IMG/VR virus record: IMGVR_UViG_3300020281_000054
Coordinates: 1-39,567 of that record
Length of the DNA stretch: 39,567 nucleotides
Reading direction: 5' to 3' (one strand)
DNA from: a virus
Positions 1 to 9,592 of the stretch are shown one piece after another (the first letter of the stretch is position 1; each line of letters opens with the position of its first letter). The position numbers were made by a program, and so were the translations under genes. Below the pieces are notes generated by a model that was not told the DNA's origin, ran no database searches, and worked only from the letters and a program-made list of their open reading frames with translations.

Positions 1-2591
1 TGACCTGACGCTCTAAGGATAGAGTATCGTCTCAGCTCTACTAGCAGAGGTTGGACGCTACTGTCAGCGTTAAGTTTTAGAGGAATCTTTCTTTCCTCTG
101 CATCGCCCAGACGTGCAGTAACTGAGATACCATTCAACACGTTAGATGCTGTAGTATATCCTAAGTTATTTTGTGACTCCTGTAGATAATACTGTGTTGT
201 TTCTTTTGTAATAGACAACTGTGTATTCTCGTTAGGTGTCGGTGATGCACCGTCGGTTGTCTTCACCAAGCCCAAGACTTCATTGTCTGCAATGGAGATA
301 GATGCTGCAGGATCTGCAACAGGATTATCTCTGTCAAATGCAGGGTAGAGATCCACTGTTTGTTGAGAGAAGAAGAAATCGTTGAAGTTGGTTGTTGTTG
401 GGCTGACTGAAGCATTAAGAAGAGTCAGATAGTATATACCATCAGTGACACCTCTTACAAACTCTTGATATGTCTCAACTGCATAGATGTAGTATGTCTT
501 TGAATATGCAGGAGAGTTAGTCTCGGATGATCTAGGCTGAATAACGAAACCAGTAATCGGTGTCCTAGGCACTGGGAATGCATCTTTGTCAAGGACGTAA
601 CGATAACGATAGATTCTATCGACAAGGTTTCTAGCATCAGGCACCCTACGAATGAATGTAGTAGGTGTGAATCCTAGATTTTGATATGTTGTATTAGACT
701 GTAGTGTAGTATAAATTGTATTCTGACTACCATCTACTTGGATATACCAGTTTTGTTGTGTAACATCCCACTTGAGTGGAGAATCATCATCACCAGGTGA
801 TGTGCCTGTTACTGTAGTACCTGAAGGAGATATCTCTGCATAGTGAGTTGTTGGCTCAGATGCACCAGATGCCACCAACAATACATAAACTCTGTCTGGG
901 GTGTTGACATCATCCCTTCTAGCACCAACTGTATAGCCTTGGACTTTTGATGGTGGTTTGCCAGTTTCTACTGAGTATCCATATAAAAATAGTTTTGTTG
1001 GATCCGCTGCTGCTCTGGTCTTGTTAATATCGATTGTTACCCAGTTTACTGATATTTCCTCTACGTCACTTAATCCCTTAGGAGGTACAACGTGCGTAAT
1101 TTGTCCTGCCTTATCTTTGGTGAAACTTGCTGACTTAAATCCAGTAGATCTGAGAGAGGTATTCCCGAAGTTACTGTTACTATTAGTGATAGATAGGTCA
1201 CCACCAGTATTGCTGAAGAAATGGTCACCAAATCCAACAGCAAACACAGAAACGACTTGAATAAATGCATCATTGGATGCTTTAATATGGCAGTTACGCC
1301 ATCCTTTACGATATTTTGCCAGACCATTAATGTGTGCACCAGACCCTGCTGCTTGTGCTTCATATTGACCTGTAGTTGGGTTATATAATACGAATGCTCT
1401 GTCGTCTTTTTGTAGTGATATACCTGTAAACTGGGCAACAACCATGGATTTAAAACCAGTTGCCTCTGCACCATCAGCATGCATACCATTTATACCCCAC
1501 ACTGATCTTAACGAGCAGTTGAATACATATGGAGACGCTGAGTCTACAGTATCAATCTCAACTTTAACTAATATATTACTACCAATAGCATTACCAGATG
1601 GCTCAGCTGACATTTGATATGTAAACTGGTTACCTTGTGCAGATGTAACAAAGAATGATCCGTTGTATAGTAATTGATCTTGCTCAGTAGGACCTGTTAC
1701 ACCAGAAATATTAACTGCCACTCCAACAGAGAAACCGTGGTTTTTGGGGTTACCCAATTCATCCACGGTAAATGCAGTAGCAGTCTGTCCGTTTCTAATG
1801 ATCTGTGATACAGCAAATTCATCAGAGATTGGACCTACAATTCTGTTTTCCTCAACTCTTGCCTGTAACTGGTCTTGTGCGATAATACCAGATGAGTCGG
1901 GGATTGTAGCGTATGCTTTAGAGATCTTCTGATAGTAGAGGTTTAGATCATCTGTATTAGCATATTCAAAACACGTTAGTTTATGATGTGAGAAGTTAGG
2001 TGCGATCTGTGAAAGGTCGTCTCTATAGAATACACCGTTGTTATCTCCATCAAAGAATGACATCTGCCAGAAGTATGTGGCACCAGTCAATCTAAAGATA
2101 GCAGTAGGATTAGGCTCGTTAGCAGCAGTTATACCAAGGGATCCTTGTACTGTGGGATACGGCACATATTTAGGTACAATCTTAGTTCTTCTGAGGTCGG
2201 ATCCCACGACGGAACAACCTCTGGGTACAATAATGCCACCACGAGTTGAATTGAATTTGTAAAGCTCATTCGATGCAGAAGTTATATCAAAGTTAGTATT
2301 CTCATTAAATGGTTGGATCTGGTTAAAATCTGATAAACCTGGTCTATTATCTAAAACATATTCTGACGGATATAGGTAGATACTAAATGCATCAAATTCG
2401 TCATTACTTAAACCAACTCTATATGAAAATCTTGATACTTCTAAAAATGCACGCTGCAACGTCTTAAACGGACGTAACGCTGAGTTACCTCTGTTATCAA
2501 ATGAATCTGAAGCATCAAAATCATCGGGGTTAACGTATATAATACGTCCAGTCCTCGATGTAATGATATTTTTAAGACGAGTTAGTGCCAT
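1..2591 (-). CDS. Large virion structural protein, 3' end outside window
   Basis: An open frame runs from an ATG at 2591 to the window edge with no stop: 863 codons visible and the C-terminus missing. The N-terminus carries the pattern D-x-F-D-x-x-NRGNSALRPFKTLQRA (about residues 28-48), which resembles the opening strand of right-handed beta-helix tailspike or fibre proteins ('NRG..PFKTLQ.A'). The rest is rich in Ser, Thr, Asn and Asp with little charge clustering, as in cyanomyovirus particle proteins. It lies 27 bases behind the 733-aa gene in a block of three fibre-like genes, with a TAAATA box 21 bases upstream of the start. Role in tail fibre or particle surface is inferred; no enzymatic motif was seen. 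Confidence 0.7.
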   Translation of the reverse strand, partial: MALTRLKNIITSRTGRIIYVNPDDFDASDSFDNRGNSALRPFKTLQRAFLEVSRFSYRVGLSNDEFDAFSIYLYPSEYVLDNRPGLSDFNQIQPFNENTNFDITSASNELYKFNSTRGGIIVPRGCSVVGSDLRRTKIVPKYVPYPTVQGSLGITAANEPNPTAIFRLTGATYFWQMSFFDGDNNGVFYRDDLSQIAPNFSHHKLTCFEYANTDDLNLYYQKISKAYATIPDSSGIIAQDQLQARVEENRIVGPISDEFAVSQIIRNGQTATAFTVDELGNPKNHGFSVGVAVNISGVTGPTEQDQLLYNGSFFVTSAQGNQFTYQMSAEPSGNAIGSNILVKVEIDTVDSASPYVFNCSLRSVWGINGMHADGAEATGFKSMVVAQFTGISLQKDDRAFVLYNPTTGQYEAQAAGSGAHINGLAKYRKGWRNCHIKASNDAFIQVVSVFAVGFGDHFFSNTGGDLSITNSNSNFGNTSLRSTGFKSASFTKDKAGQITHVVPPKGLSDVEEISVNWVTIDINKTRAAADPTKLFLYGYSVETGKPPSKVQGYTVGARRDDVNTPDRVYVLLVASGASEPTTHYAEISPSGTTVTGTSPGDDDSPLKWDVTQQNWYIQVDGSQNTIYTTLQSNTTYQNLGFTPTTFIRRVPDARNLVDRIYRYRYVLDKDAFPVPRTPITGFVIQPRSSETNSPAYSKTYYIYAVETYQEFVRGVTDGIYYLTLLNASVSPTTTNFNDFFFSQQTVDLYPAFDRDNPVADPAASISIADNEVLGLVKTTDGASPTPNENTQLSITKETTQYYLQESQNNLGYTTASNVLNGISVTARLGDAEERKIPLKLNADSSVQPLLVELRRYSILRASG

Positions 2592-2611
2592 TTAAGGATT
2601 GCCCACTGAGA

Positions 2612-2619
2612 TATTTAGT
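2612..2619 (-). promoter_or_regulatory. Late-promoter-like box (ACTAAATA)
   Basis: The minus strand reads ACTAAATA about 21 bases before the ATG at 2591. It matches the 3' half of the T4 late box TATAAATA and recurs at a similar distance before other genes here. Assignment is by motif and position only. Confidence 0.35.
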
Positions 2620-4820
2620 TAGGGTGCTGCTCCACCGCCACCACCTTCACTCGCTGATTTAGTCATATTAACTACTTCGTAATCAGAAGAGTTTGACTCA
2701 AATCCATTAACAATAAATGATACGTTTGTATTTGCTGCACGACAGATCAGGTTTTGACCTGGTCCGACGATAATAGATGAGTTTTTATCTGTTACATTTC
2801 CTGCGATTGCTTTATCATAGAAAACGTAATCACTGACATTATAAACTCCTGTAGCAGAAGTTTGAATACCAGATGAGATAGTCGCTACATTAAATGTTAG
2901 GTTTGCTGCTCCACCACCACCTAGATCACTGTCAAGGATAGTAATTGTGTTGCCTACTGAGTGATTCTTACCACCATTTAATATAGTTACACTCGCTGCA
3001 CCTGTAGATGCTGCGACTACAACCGAGAATGACTGACCAGTACCACTACCATTGGATGATCCTGATACTGTATATGTGCCTGCAGTCCTGCTTGCATCAG
3101 CACCGCCGATTGTGTCAACAGTTAAAATTTTACCATCGACAACCTCACATAAAGATCTTGTGCCATTAATTAAAGTTGGTGAATCGTAGAATGTATTTCC
3201 TACTGCAAATGCAGCAGAGTTTCTATCGATAGAAACTTTTAGATGATTAGTTGCGGGATCCCAGTCATGGACGTATCCATAAGGACCTGACCATACTCCG
3301 CTTGCTTGTATTGTTTGTGTAGTGCTTCCAACAGTAAATGTATCTGCTGCTGCAAGTGCTTCACCTGATACGTTGTATATGTAAATTCTTGTGTATGTTG
3401 GTGTCAACTGCACGTTAATAGTAAAACCACGACCACCAGTCCCCGAAGGATCAAGTCCATCCTCAGAATATACATTCAAGAGGTTAGAGGTAGATGATGT
3501 GATGTTGATAGTTACTGTGCAACCTGCTTGTCCTGCAGTACCTACCTTAGTAACACCTGTAGTATACTCAGTACCTGATCCATTAGGACCTTCACTATCA
3601 TCTGCTGAAAATCTGAAGGCATTGCCTGCGTTAGACGAATGACTTTGATCAAAGATATAAGTCCTATTAAGATCTAACTGCAGTGCTTGGTTAAAGATAT
3701 GATCTGTAGCACTTGCACCTGTTTCAGATAAAACAAACTTTGTGCTGATTGTTTGAGATGAAGTTGCACTGAATGATACAGTTGCAGCAGCACCACCTGC
3801 GAAAGTAAGTGCTTCGTCAGTTGTAAACCAGTTAAGTAAATATTGTCCGTTGTTAGTTAACAATGTGACAGTAGCACCATTGTTATGGTTAACATCAGAT
3901 GTACCGTAAGATCCACGAGTAACAGTTAAGTCATTACCTGCAACACCAGTGATTTCTAAGATTTCGTTGTCAACCAATACATATCCACCAGTCACAAAAC
4001 CAGTAGAATCAGCAACGGTGAGTGTTACATCACCTGCTGCATATGTGCCACCCTCGTCAATCGTTGTAACGGTAGCAGATGCTGACCACGCAACAGATAG
4101 ACGTCCTGCAGGAATTGGTGCAGGTGTAGTATTAAGTGCACCACGAGTAACAGTCAGGACGTTAGTTGTAGTGTTAATACCAGAGGCATCAATAGAAAGA
4201 ATTTCATTTGTGCTATCAGCGTTAGCAAAATCTCCAACAGTTAGATACATACCGTCAGCAAGACCAGTATTTCTATCCACGTTAACTGTAGTAGCTCCTG
4301 TAGCAACATCAGCAAGCTCAATATATGCTGAAGTACCTGCACCGATTAAACCACGATTAGATGCAGTAACCCCAGAAGTTGCCCCAGTAATAGTCTCACC
4401 ATTGACAGGAGTACCAGTCAGAGAGTCAGCAGCGAAACTAAGTTGGATGATTTCAGAAATCTTTGTGTAATATGTAACAGCAGTTGTAGGTTTGAATACA
4501 TCAAGTATGGTTGCTGTAGCACCATTAGTTGTAGTAAAGTTTGTGCCAGGCACTGCATCCAAATCAGTAAAACCTGGATTGATATTCAAGTAATAACTTG
4601 TTACAGGATTACCTCTTTGAAACTTATATGCACTAGAGTTTAATCCATCAAGGTGTAATACCTGATCGTAGTCTCTCAACGCTAATCTGTATGAGCTTGC
4701 ACCAGAATTCTGGTTACATACATTAACTACCGTTGATGCTGTGTCTGTTATATTCGCCTTATATAGCGACGTATCTGTGGTTGCTGCGGGTGATACGGCA
4801 GCTAATCGTCCTGCTGTCAT
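2619..4820 (-). CDS. Fibre-like virion structural protein (733 aa)
   Basis: Long Ser/Thr/Gly/Ala-rich protein of beta-structure type without catalytic motifs. Two copies of a module lie at about residues 176-230 and 263-308; each has the form G-x-Y-L/V-x-V/D followed by NEIL-x-I and ends in LTVTRG. Such modules are common in cyanophage fibre and particle-decoration proteins. The C-terminus is a short glycine run ending GGAAP. The ATG at 4820 lies 7 bases after the stop of the 446-aa gene, so the two are probably co-expressed. Most likely a tail-fibre, collar or capsid-surface protein; the exact location cannot be assigned. Confidence 0.65.
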   Translation of the reverse strand: MTAGRLAAVSPAATTDTSLYKANITDTASTVVNVCNQNSGASSYRLALRDYDQVLHLDGLNSSAYKFQRGNPVTSYYLNINPGFTDLDAVPGTNFTTTNGATATILDVFKPTTAVTYYTKISEIIQLSFAADSLTGTPVNGETITGATSGVTASNRGLIGAGTSAYIELADVATGATTVNVDRNTGLADGMYLTVGDFANADSTNEILSIDASGINTTTNVLTVTRGALNTTPAPIPAGRLSVAWSASATVTTIDEGGTYAAGDVTLTVADSTGFVTGGYVLVDNEILEITGVAGNDLTVTRGSYGTSDVNHNNGATVTLLTNNGQYLLNWFTTDEALTFAGGAAATVSFSATSSQTISTKFVLSETGASATDHIFNQALQLDLNRTYIFDQSHSSNAGNAFRFSADDSEGPNGSGTEYTTGVTKVGTAGQAGCTVTINITSSTSNLLNVYSEDGLDPSGTGGRGFTINVQLTPTYTRIYIYNVSGEALAAADTFTVGSTTQTIQASGVWSGPYGYVHDWDPATNHLKVSIDRNSAAFAVGNTFYDSPTLINGTRSLCEVVDGKILTVDTIGGADASRTAGTYTVSGSSNGSGTGQSFSVVVAASTGAASVTILNGGKNHSVGNTITILDSDLGGGGAANLTFNVATISSGIQTSATGVYNVSDYVFYDKAIAGNVTDKNSSIIVGPGQNLICRAANTNVSFIVNGFESNSSDYEVVNMTKSASEGGGGGAAP

Positions 4821-4827
4821 TTTTTAA

Positions 4828-6168
4828 TTACCATCCTGACTGGAAATGTGATTGTAGTCTAAGTTGACCACCTAGTACTGGTGCTGAAATAGGACCACCG
4901 AAACTAATACCTACCTCAGCAATGTTATTCGTTGAAAGTAACGTCGCATCCGCATTAGGGAATTGAATCGATACTGCCTCAGTGATATTAGAAACATCAA
5001 TAGTAACTAGACCGTTTAAATCGTTAGGGTTGTTAATCTTAGCGGATTCAAATGTCTTGTTGACTAGAGTTTGAGTCTTCAATTCAGTTACTAAAACTGA
5101 AGAGTCGGAAGTATTTAGCGGGGCAGAAGGATCATTATTAGGAAAACTGAAGGAATAGTTTTGATTATCTTCAATATTAGATAGATCAAATGTAACTTTC
5201 CTGTTAATACCTATAGAGTCCGAGTTATCTGCAAATATTGCACCCTGATATACTTTATTAGTTAGTGTTTGAGTAGAGTCTGTACCTACAAGTGTGGCAT
5301 TGAGGTCATCAAATATAATAGTGCGGTTTGCAGTTAGACCAGATGAATCAAAAATTACTTGTGGTGTAGGGTTTTGAGGATCGCCAGAGGGTGTATTTGA
5401 GAATGTGGGGTTAACCATATTCTTGTTGTAAATATTCTGCTCTGTGATATCATCAATCAAAGTAGATTGAGTTTGTGTAGCACCGAAATCTGGTAACCTG
5501 TATATATGTGTGCCTGGTGATTGCCATGCATCACACTCAAGTTTTGCTATCTTATCTGTTGATGTAGATCCAGTGATTGACAACTCACTATCCTTAATAA
5601 TGATAGTCTTATTTGTCAATGATTGGAATGTATCGTTAGCAACCAGTGTGGTAGATGTGCTTACACCTACGTCGGGTAAGTCAAATCTCTTTGTACCTGA
5701 CTGTGTAGAGATAGTATCAGCGTTAAAGAATGCTCTCTTAGCAGGGTTTTGATCACCTGTTAGATAGAATTCAACGTCTTTAAACTGAGTAAGACCTTGT
5801 ACAGTAAAATAACCACTACCCTGAGGAGTGATTTGTACATTACTATTGGAACTAGCAGTATCTATAGCAGTGATGTTGACCGTTGAAGATCCATCAGTGT
5901 TTGCTACTCTAGTGTTATAGATTGTCGCAGATCCAAAAGTTATACCAATCTCGTTTGCTTGTGCTTGATAGAGTCCTGTGTCCCTGTCCAAATCGAAACA
6001 TAGACCAGGCGTGGCTGCTGTACCTGCACTCACACCTCTATGCAACTGGTTTACTTTGGCTTTGCGGTTTGGTTGTAATGGATCAGAAATAACTACAGGG
6101 AGAATCGACTCGCCAGTAACCTCTGCATCCGTTATCGTACCTAATTGTGATATTCTTTTGGTTGCCAC
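4828..6168 (-). CDS. Tail-fibre-like protein with repeated LTNK modules (446 aa)
   Basis: Modular fibre-type protein. The motif Q-[ST]-L-[TV]-N-K occurs near residues 183, 301 and 367, with a degenerate copy (IYNKNMV) near 246, giving a period of about 55-66 residues. Each copy follows an 'ATLV..D' type segment, a pattern typical of cyanophage fibre proteins. The start is GTG at 6168, reading V-A-T-K-R-I-S; GAGCGG lies about 3 bases before it as a possible ribosome site, and a T4 late box lies 27 bases upstream. It is followed closely by the 733-aa and large edge genes. Function as a fibre or neck-whisker component is inferred from repeats and context. Confidence 0.65.
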   Translation of the reverse strand: MATKRISQLGTITDAEVTGESILPVVISDPLQPNRKAKVNQLHRGVSAGTAATPGLCFDLDRDTGLYQAQANEIGITFGSATIYNTRVANTDGSSTVNITAIDTASSNSNVQITPQGSGYFTVQGLTQFKDVEFYLTGDQNPAKRAFFNADTISTQSGTKRFDLPDVGVSTSTTLVANDTFQSLTNKTIIIKDSELSITGSTSTDKIAKLECDAWQSPGTHIYRLPDFGATQTQSTLIDDITEQNIYNKNMVNPTFSNTPSGDPQNPTPQVIFDSSGLTANRTIIFDDLNATLVGTDSTQTLTNKVYQGAIFADNSDSIGINRKVTFDLSNIEDNQNYSFSFPNNDPSAPLNTSDSSVLVTELKTQTLVNKTFESAKINNPNDLNGLVTIDVSNITEAVSIQFPNADATLLSTNNIAEVGISFGGPISAPVLGGQLRLQSHFQSGW

Positions 6169-6194
6169 AACCGCTCGCTATTTAGTTACAACTT

Positions 6195-6202
6195 TATTTA
6201 TA
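6195..6202 (-). promoter_or_regulatory. T4-type late promoter box TATAAATA
   Basis: Perfect TATAAATA on the minus strand, 27 bases before the GTG of the 446-aa fibre gene and in the short gap after the 94-aa gene. A second partial box (ACTAAATA) lies at 6179-6186. In T4 this element is read by the gp55 sigma factor with gp33. Confidence 0.6.
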
Positions 6203-6211
6203 CAATATCTA

Positions 6212-6496
6212 CTATGCGTCTGGGACTTCCTCGAAATTTTCGACATACCCCTCCAAATCCCACATTAATGGGTGCATTTCCTCGTCACAAAGATAACATG
6301 AATAGTTATACATTTGCTCCATGGTATATTCTGGTGATGTCTCTGCATCTAGAATAATGTCAGGGTCACCTTGCATAAATTCTGGCAATTCGTCAAATGT
6401 ATATGGTATGCCACCAATTTTATACATCTTAACGATTTGCTTCCCAACATCAGGTAATTCTAGATAACAAAAGTTTTCTGTTACCTTGATTGCCAT
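6212..6496 (-). CDS. Small hypothetical acidic protein (94 aa)
   Basis: Acidic protein with no recognised domain. It has a C-Y-L-C pair near residues 67-70 and a strongly acidic C-terminus. Its ATG at 6496 overlaps the stop of the Phd-like gene as TAATG, so it is probably translated by re-initiation. It is the last gene before the fibre block. A toxin role next to the Phd-like gene was considered, but no Doc-, RelE- or PIN-type motif is visible. Confidence 0.6.
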   Translation of the reverse strand: MAIKVTENFCYLELPDVGKQIVKMYKIGGIPYTFDELPEFMQGDPDIILDAETSPEYTMEQMYNYSCYLCDEEMHPLMWDLEGYVENFEEVPDA

Positions 6497-6750
6497 TAGA
6501 AGTCCTGTGTCATTTCTCGCATAGATTCTGCTACATATGCTCCCACAGCAGCAGGGTCAGGAGTAAACTCCTCAGCATCTGGAATATTCACATCATCAGG
6601 AAGTTGAGTGTATCCCATTACTGGTGTAAGCAAAACTGCTTTTTCATCTTTAGTTATAACTTTGATTGTGTGACCCTTTTCGCAAAGTTTCAACGCAAAA
6701 CCAAAGTTATCTTCAATCTCTTCTTGTGTAAGTGTAATGATGTTATTCAT
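6496..6750 (-). CDS. Phd/YefM-like protein (84 aa), possible orphan antitoxin
   Basis: The first 45 residues follow the Phd/YefM antitoxin pattern: a beta strand, then E-E-I-x-x-NF-x-x-A-L-x-L-C-E-K-G, then a strand pair ending A-V-L-L-T-P. In that family this half binds DNA as a dimer and the C-terminal half wraps the toxin; here the C-terminal half is acidic and probably disordered. Its ATG overlaps the preceding stop as ATGA, and its stop overlaps the next ATG as TAATG. No recognisable Doc or RelE partner is adjacent, so it may be a free-standing regulator or a neutraliser of a host toxin. The family assignment is pattern-based. Confidence 0.55.
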   Translation of the reverse strand: MNNIITLTQEEIEDNFGFALKLCEKGHTIKVITKDEKAVLLTPVMGYTQLPDDVNIPDAEEFTPDPAAVGAYVAESMREMTQDF

Positions 6751-6950
6751 GGTAAGAATGTGATTATATCCTTAGGGACTGTTGCTTGAAACATAGCAAT
6801 GGTTTCTGAAAAACCTTGACTACCTTCATCATCCCATTTGTATTTAACGATTTCCTCGTAACCTGCTTCGTCTAGGATTCTTACTTTCCTTTGACTCATC
6901 GTCACAAATATATGCTCTACGACATCACTGCCGTTTACATGTATTGGCAT
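6747..6950 (-). CDS. Small hypothetical protein (67 aa)
   Basis: Unrecognised small protein, rich in charged residues around a Y-K-W-D-D-E segment near residue 35. An in-frame ATG at 6977 would add nine residues, but those codons lie in a perfect inverted repeat just after gp5, so I prefer the ATG at 6950 (MPIHVNG). Neither start has a clear Shine-Dalgarno. Its stop overlaps the start of the Phd-like gene as ATGA, indicating coupling. Confidence 0.5.
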   Translation of the reverse strand: MPIHVNGSDVVEHIFVTMSQRKVRILDEAGYEEIVKYKWDDEGSQGFSETIAMFQATVPKDIITFLP

Positions 6951-6952
6951 AG

Positions 6953-6973
6953 TATGGGGTATAGATCCCCATA
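6953..6973 (-). other. Seven-base-pair hairpin between gp5 and the next gene
   Basis: TATGGGG (6953-6959) and CCCCATA (6967-6973) form a perfect 7-bp stem with a 7-base loop, starting 8 bases after the gp5 stop. It lacks a T-run, so it is not a classic intrinsic terminator. It could protect the 3' end of the gp5 message or mask the upstream start codon. Confidence 0.45.
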
Positions 6974-6980
6974 TCATACA

Positions 6981-9572
6981 TCAGTTTAACAAAACTGGCA
7001 AGCCATATATCTGAGTAGGACCTGCAGAGCATCCTGCAGCGAAGAATCCAGTATTCACACCATATGATGCGATACCATTATTTACTTGGTTGATAATTGC
7101 ACCACCTGCAGCATTGACAATCTCTGCAATACCACCCGAAGCTGTATTAACGAAAGTAAAGTGTGCTCCTGTTGTGCCACTTACTACGTCTGCCATACCA
7201 CCTACCAAAGTAGTAGCGTTGGAAATACGAATGTGAAGTGGGGGCATAGCAGGAGGAATACCTGGTTGGTCTACGCATGCATCAACAATAGATCCTTTGA
7301 CCATCTGGAATACACCTGAGATCTTAGGCATGATATCAAGACTAAACATATTAACAAATGACAATTCACCTGACCCTAGGAATTTACTGATCCAGTTTGC
7401 TTCCATAGTGATCTCACCATCAGCAACTAAATCAATAGCATTACCTTCAATCTTAGTTACCTGTGCTGCTACGTTGACTTTATCAGCCGCGGCTAGTTTT
7501 ATGTCAGCTGCTTGCATGGTTATAATGCCACTATATGCAATGGTATGGTCACCATGTTTCACTTCAACAGATGATTGCTCTTTATCACTACCTGACTTAG
7601 TAGGGACGGCTAGACTTGATCCACCAGGTCTACGTCCAAACCTATCACTACCTGGCTCCTTAGGGTATGCAGGATAATTTGCAGATCCATATACAGGTAT
7701 TGGAGGTTTATAGTAATTGTTTGCATCTGTATTGGTAACTGTGTTTTCACTAGTGCTACCATTAGTAGGTTTAGATGATCCAGTTGTTTCAGTTGGATCT
7801 CCGTTGCTCTGATTAATATTCATAGCACCGATAACTTCTATGTCAAAGTTACCCATAACCTTGAGATGATAGTCACCCTCTACAGTTAGAGTCTTATTAC
7901 CTTTTACAGTCTCACAGCAGTCTTTCGCAATGATTCTTGTGTCATTGTTAGGGACATTCTTATGGACGTTACCAAGTCTATCCTCAATAGTGGTTACACC
8001 ACCAGGACCTGAGTTAATACGTTTCTCTTTACCAGGCGTAGCATCTTCAATGATACTTGTGCCATTTAAGAATGTTTGAGTTGTTTGTCTATATGGATCT
8101 AAGTCGTTATACAAGTCATGGAAGAATCCTCTACCAGACTTATCATTATTATATTGTGATGCACTTGGAGCTGCTCCACTCGCTTTGAGTGTTTCACCAA
8201 ACGTATCGCATCGGGTAGTCCCCAGTAATGGAAACCACCCTTTCGTCTTGGTGACCTTCGTCGTTCGTCCACAGTCTTTTGCAAATAATGCTTTTAATAT
8301 ACCTAAGATAATACCTAATAGAGATCCCCAATCTAACTTAGAGAAATCAGTAGTAAGAATAGTCTTAACTGCACCTGCAAATTGTTGTATCTTTTTCCCA
8401 GCCTGTGCTACGCCCATGATACCAGTCATGATAGTACCTATGGTGTTCGCAGTATCTGCCATGGCTTTCTGTGCACCATTGAGCATACGATCAATAATAC
8501 CATCTACCTTACTGGTGACAGAATCAATTTTATCTGTAATCTTATCAACAATACCATTGACTAGACCGTTAGCAAAACTACTAATATCACCTAGTGCACC
8601 ATTGACTAAACCTAACCATGCAGGGACAGGGACGCAAAATATATCTAAGATCTGATCCAATGCAGCCATCAATACCTTGAGCACTGCTAGTGGCACAAAC
8701 TTTGCTAATAGTTTTACAAGTATATTAACTGCCTTTGCTACTGCCTCTGCCATTGCTTGCTTTAGAGGTGCAAGCATACCAGATAGACCACCACTTAAGA
8801 AGTTTGTGATCTTATTAAGTCTTTCCTTTATTGGGTCACCAGGCACAACCTTACCAGTAATCATAGACACATATGTGCCATCCTTACCTCTAGCAAGTTG
8901 AGTAGTCATGTTACCTAGCTCGTTTAACATACGAGATAAGTCAGTCTGGAATCCTTTACCCGCTGCACCATTTACACCATCAGCAACGCCTTCCATTTCG
9001 GATGGCACGATCATAGGGTTGGTTGTTGGGTCTCCATGTCCAGAGTTAGCAACTGCTGCTTTACCCATTGCACCCCTAGACTCATCCTCTTCGCCACCAG
9101 GACTTGAGGGTGCTGTAATTACTTTAGGGTTTGTATTACCTGAGTTTACCTTTTCACCTGTAAGAGTTTGTGCTTGGACAGGATTATCATCATCCTTTTT
9201 TGCTTCCTCAGGACTAGCAGCAAATGTATCACCTTTCTGGTCTTTATCCTTCACAGTATGGAATGCACCCATAACCATAGGCACTTGTCCTTCTTCTCCA
9301 TCCATGAAGAAACCTACCACCATAGCACCCTCTTGTAGTGCTGCAGCAGTACCTACTTGTTTTACCTGTGGTTTGTCGTTAGGGACGAGACATGTAGCCC
9401 ATGGCAATGCCTCAGTTGGTAACTTCTTGACGTAATCTTCCTTATCGTTACCACCTGTATGCCATCCATAGATACGCACTTTGACACGACCGAGCACCAT
9501 CGGGTCTTTGTTAGACTCGACTTCCCCGACCCACCAAGTGAATCCGTCCGATCCAGAATAATCTGTCTTCAT
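6981..9572 (-). CDS. 5: gp5-like baseplate hub / tail spike protein (863 aa), no lysozyme domain
   Basis: Central spike of the baseplate that pierces the host envelope. Residues 1-110 form the gp5 OB-fold type domain (W-W-V-G-E-V, then L-G-R-V-K-V-R-I-Y-G-W, then G-A-M-V-V-G-F-F with P-M-V-M-G). Residues about 520-860 carry short repeating beta segments (V-x-G-x-x-x-L-x-V-x-G-x-Y) of the trimeric beta-helix needle. The middle (about 215-440) is hydrophobic and helical and shows no T4-type lysozyme catalytic pattern, so the cell-wall enzyme has probably moved elsewhere (see the 929-aa protein). A TAAATA box lies 22 bases upstream of the ATG. Confidence 0.85.
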   Translation of the reverse strand: MKTDYSGSDGFTWWVGEVESNKDPMVLGRVKVRIYGWHTGGNDKEDYVKKLPTEALPWATCLVPNDKPQVKQVGTAAALQEGAMVVGFFMDGEEGQVPMVMGAFHTVKDKDQKGDTFAASPEEAKKDDDNPVQAQTLTGEKVNSGNTNPKVITAPSSPGGEEDESRGAMGKAAVANSGHGDPTTNPMIVPSEMEGVADGVNGAAGKGFQTDLSRMLNELGNMTTQLARGKDGTYVSMITGKVVPGDPIKERLNKITNFLSGGLSGMLAPLKQAMAEAVAKAVNILVKLLAKFVPLAVLKVLMAALDQILDIFCVPVPAWLGLVNGALGDISSFANGLVNGIVDKITDKIDSVTSKVDGIIDRMLNGAQKAMADTANTIGTIMTGIMGVAQAGKKIQQFAGAVKTILTTDFSKLDWGSLLGIILGILKALFAKDCGRTTKVTKTKGWFPLLGTTRCDTFGETLKASGAAPSASQYNNDKSGRGFFHDLYNDLDPYRQTTQTFLNGTSIIEDATPGKEKRINSGPGGVTTIEDRLGNVHKNVPNNDTRIIAKDCCETVKGNKTLTVEGDYHLKVMGNFDIEVIGAMNINQSNGDPTETTGSSKPTNGSTSENTVTNTDANNYYKPPIPVYGSANYPAYPKEPGSDRFGRRPGGSSLAVPTKSGSDKEQSSVEVKHGDHTIAYSGIITMQAADIKLAAADKVNVAAQVTKIEGNAIDLVADGEITMEANWISKFLGSGELSFVNMFSLDIMPKISGVFQMVKGSIVDACVDQPGIPPAMPPLHIRISNATTLVGGMADVVSGTTGAHFTFVNTASGGIAEIVNAAGGAIINQVNNGIASYGVNTGFFAAGCSAGPTQIYGLPVLLN

Positions 9573-9592
9573 AATATTAGTATGGATATAAG

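Noticed and set aside
1070-1489. 139-codon minus-strand frame inside the first large gene
   Set aside because: It is out of frame with the long open frame covering 1-2591 and has the composition of a shadow frame.
6212-6496. Toxin partner of the Phd-like protein
   Set aside because: No Doc, RelE, PIN or HEPN-type motif is visible in the 94-aa neighbour.
8185-8655. 156-codon plus-strand frame opposite gp5
   Set aside because: Antisense shadow of the hydrophobic gp5 middle region; no ribosome site or promoter.
6981-9572. Lysozyme domain inside gp5
   Set aside because: The region between the OB fold and the needle is hydrophobic and helical, and I could find no Glu-Asp-Thr lysozyme pattern.
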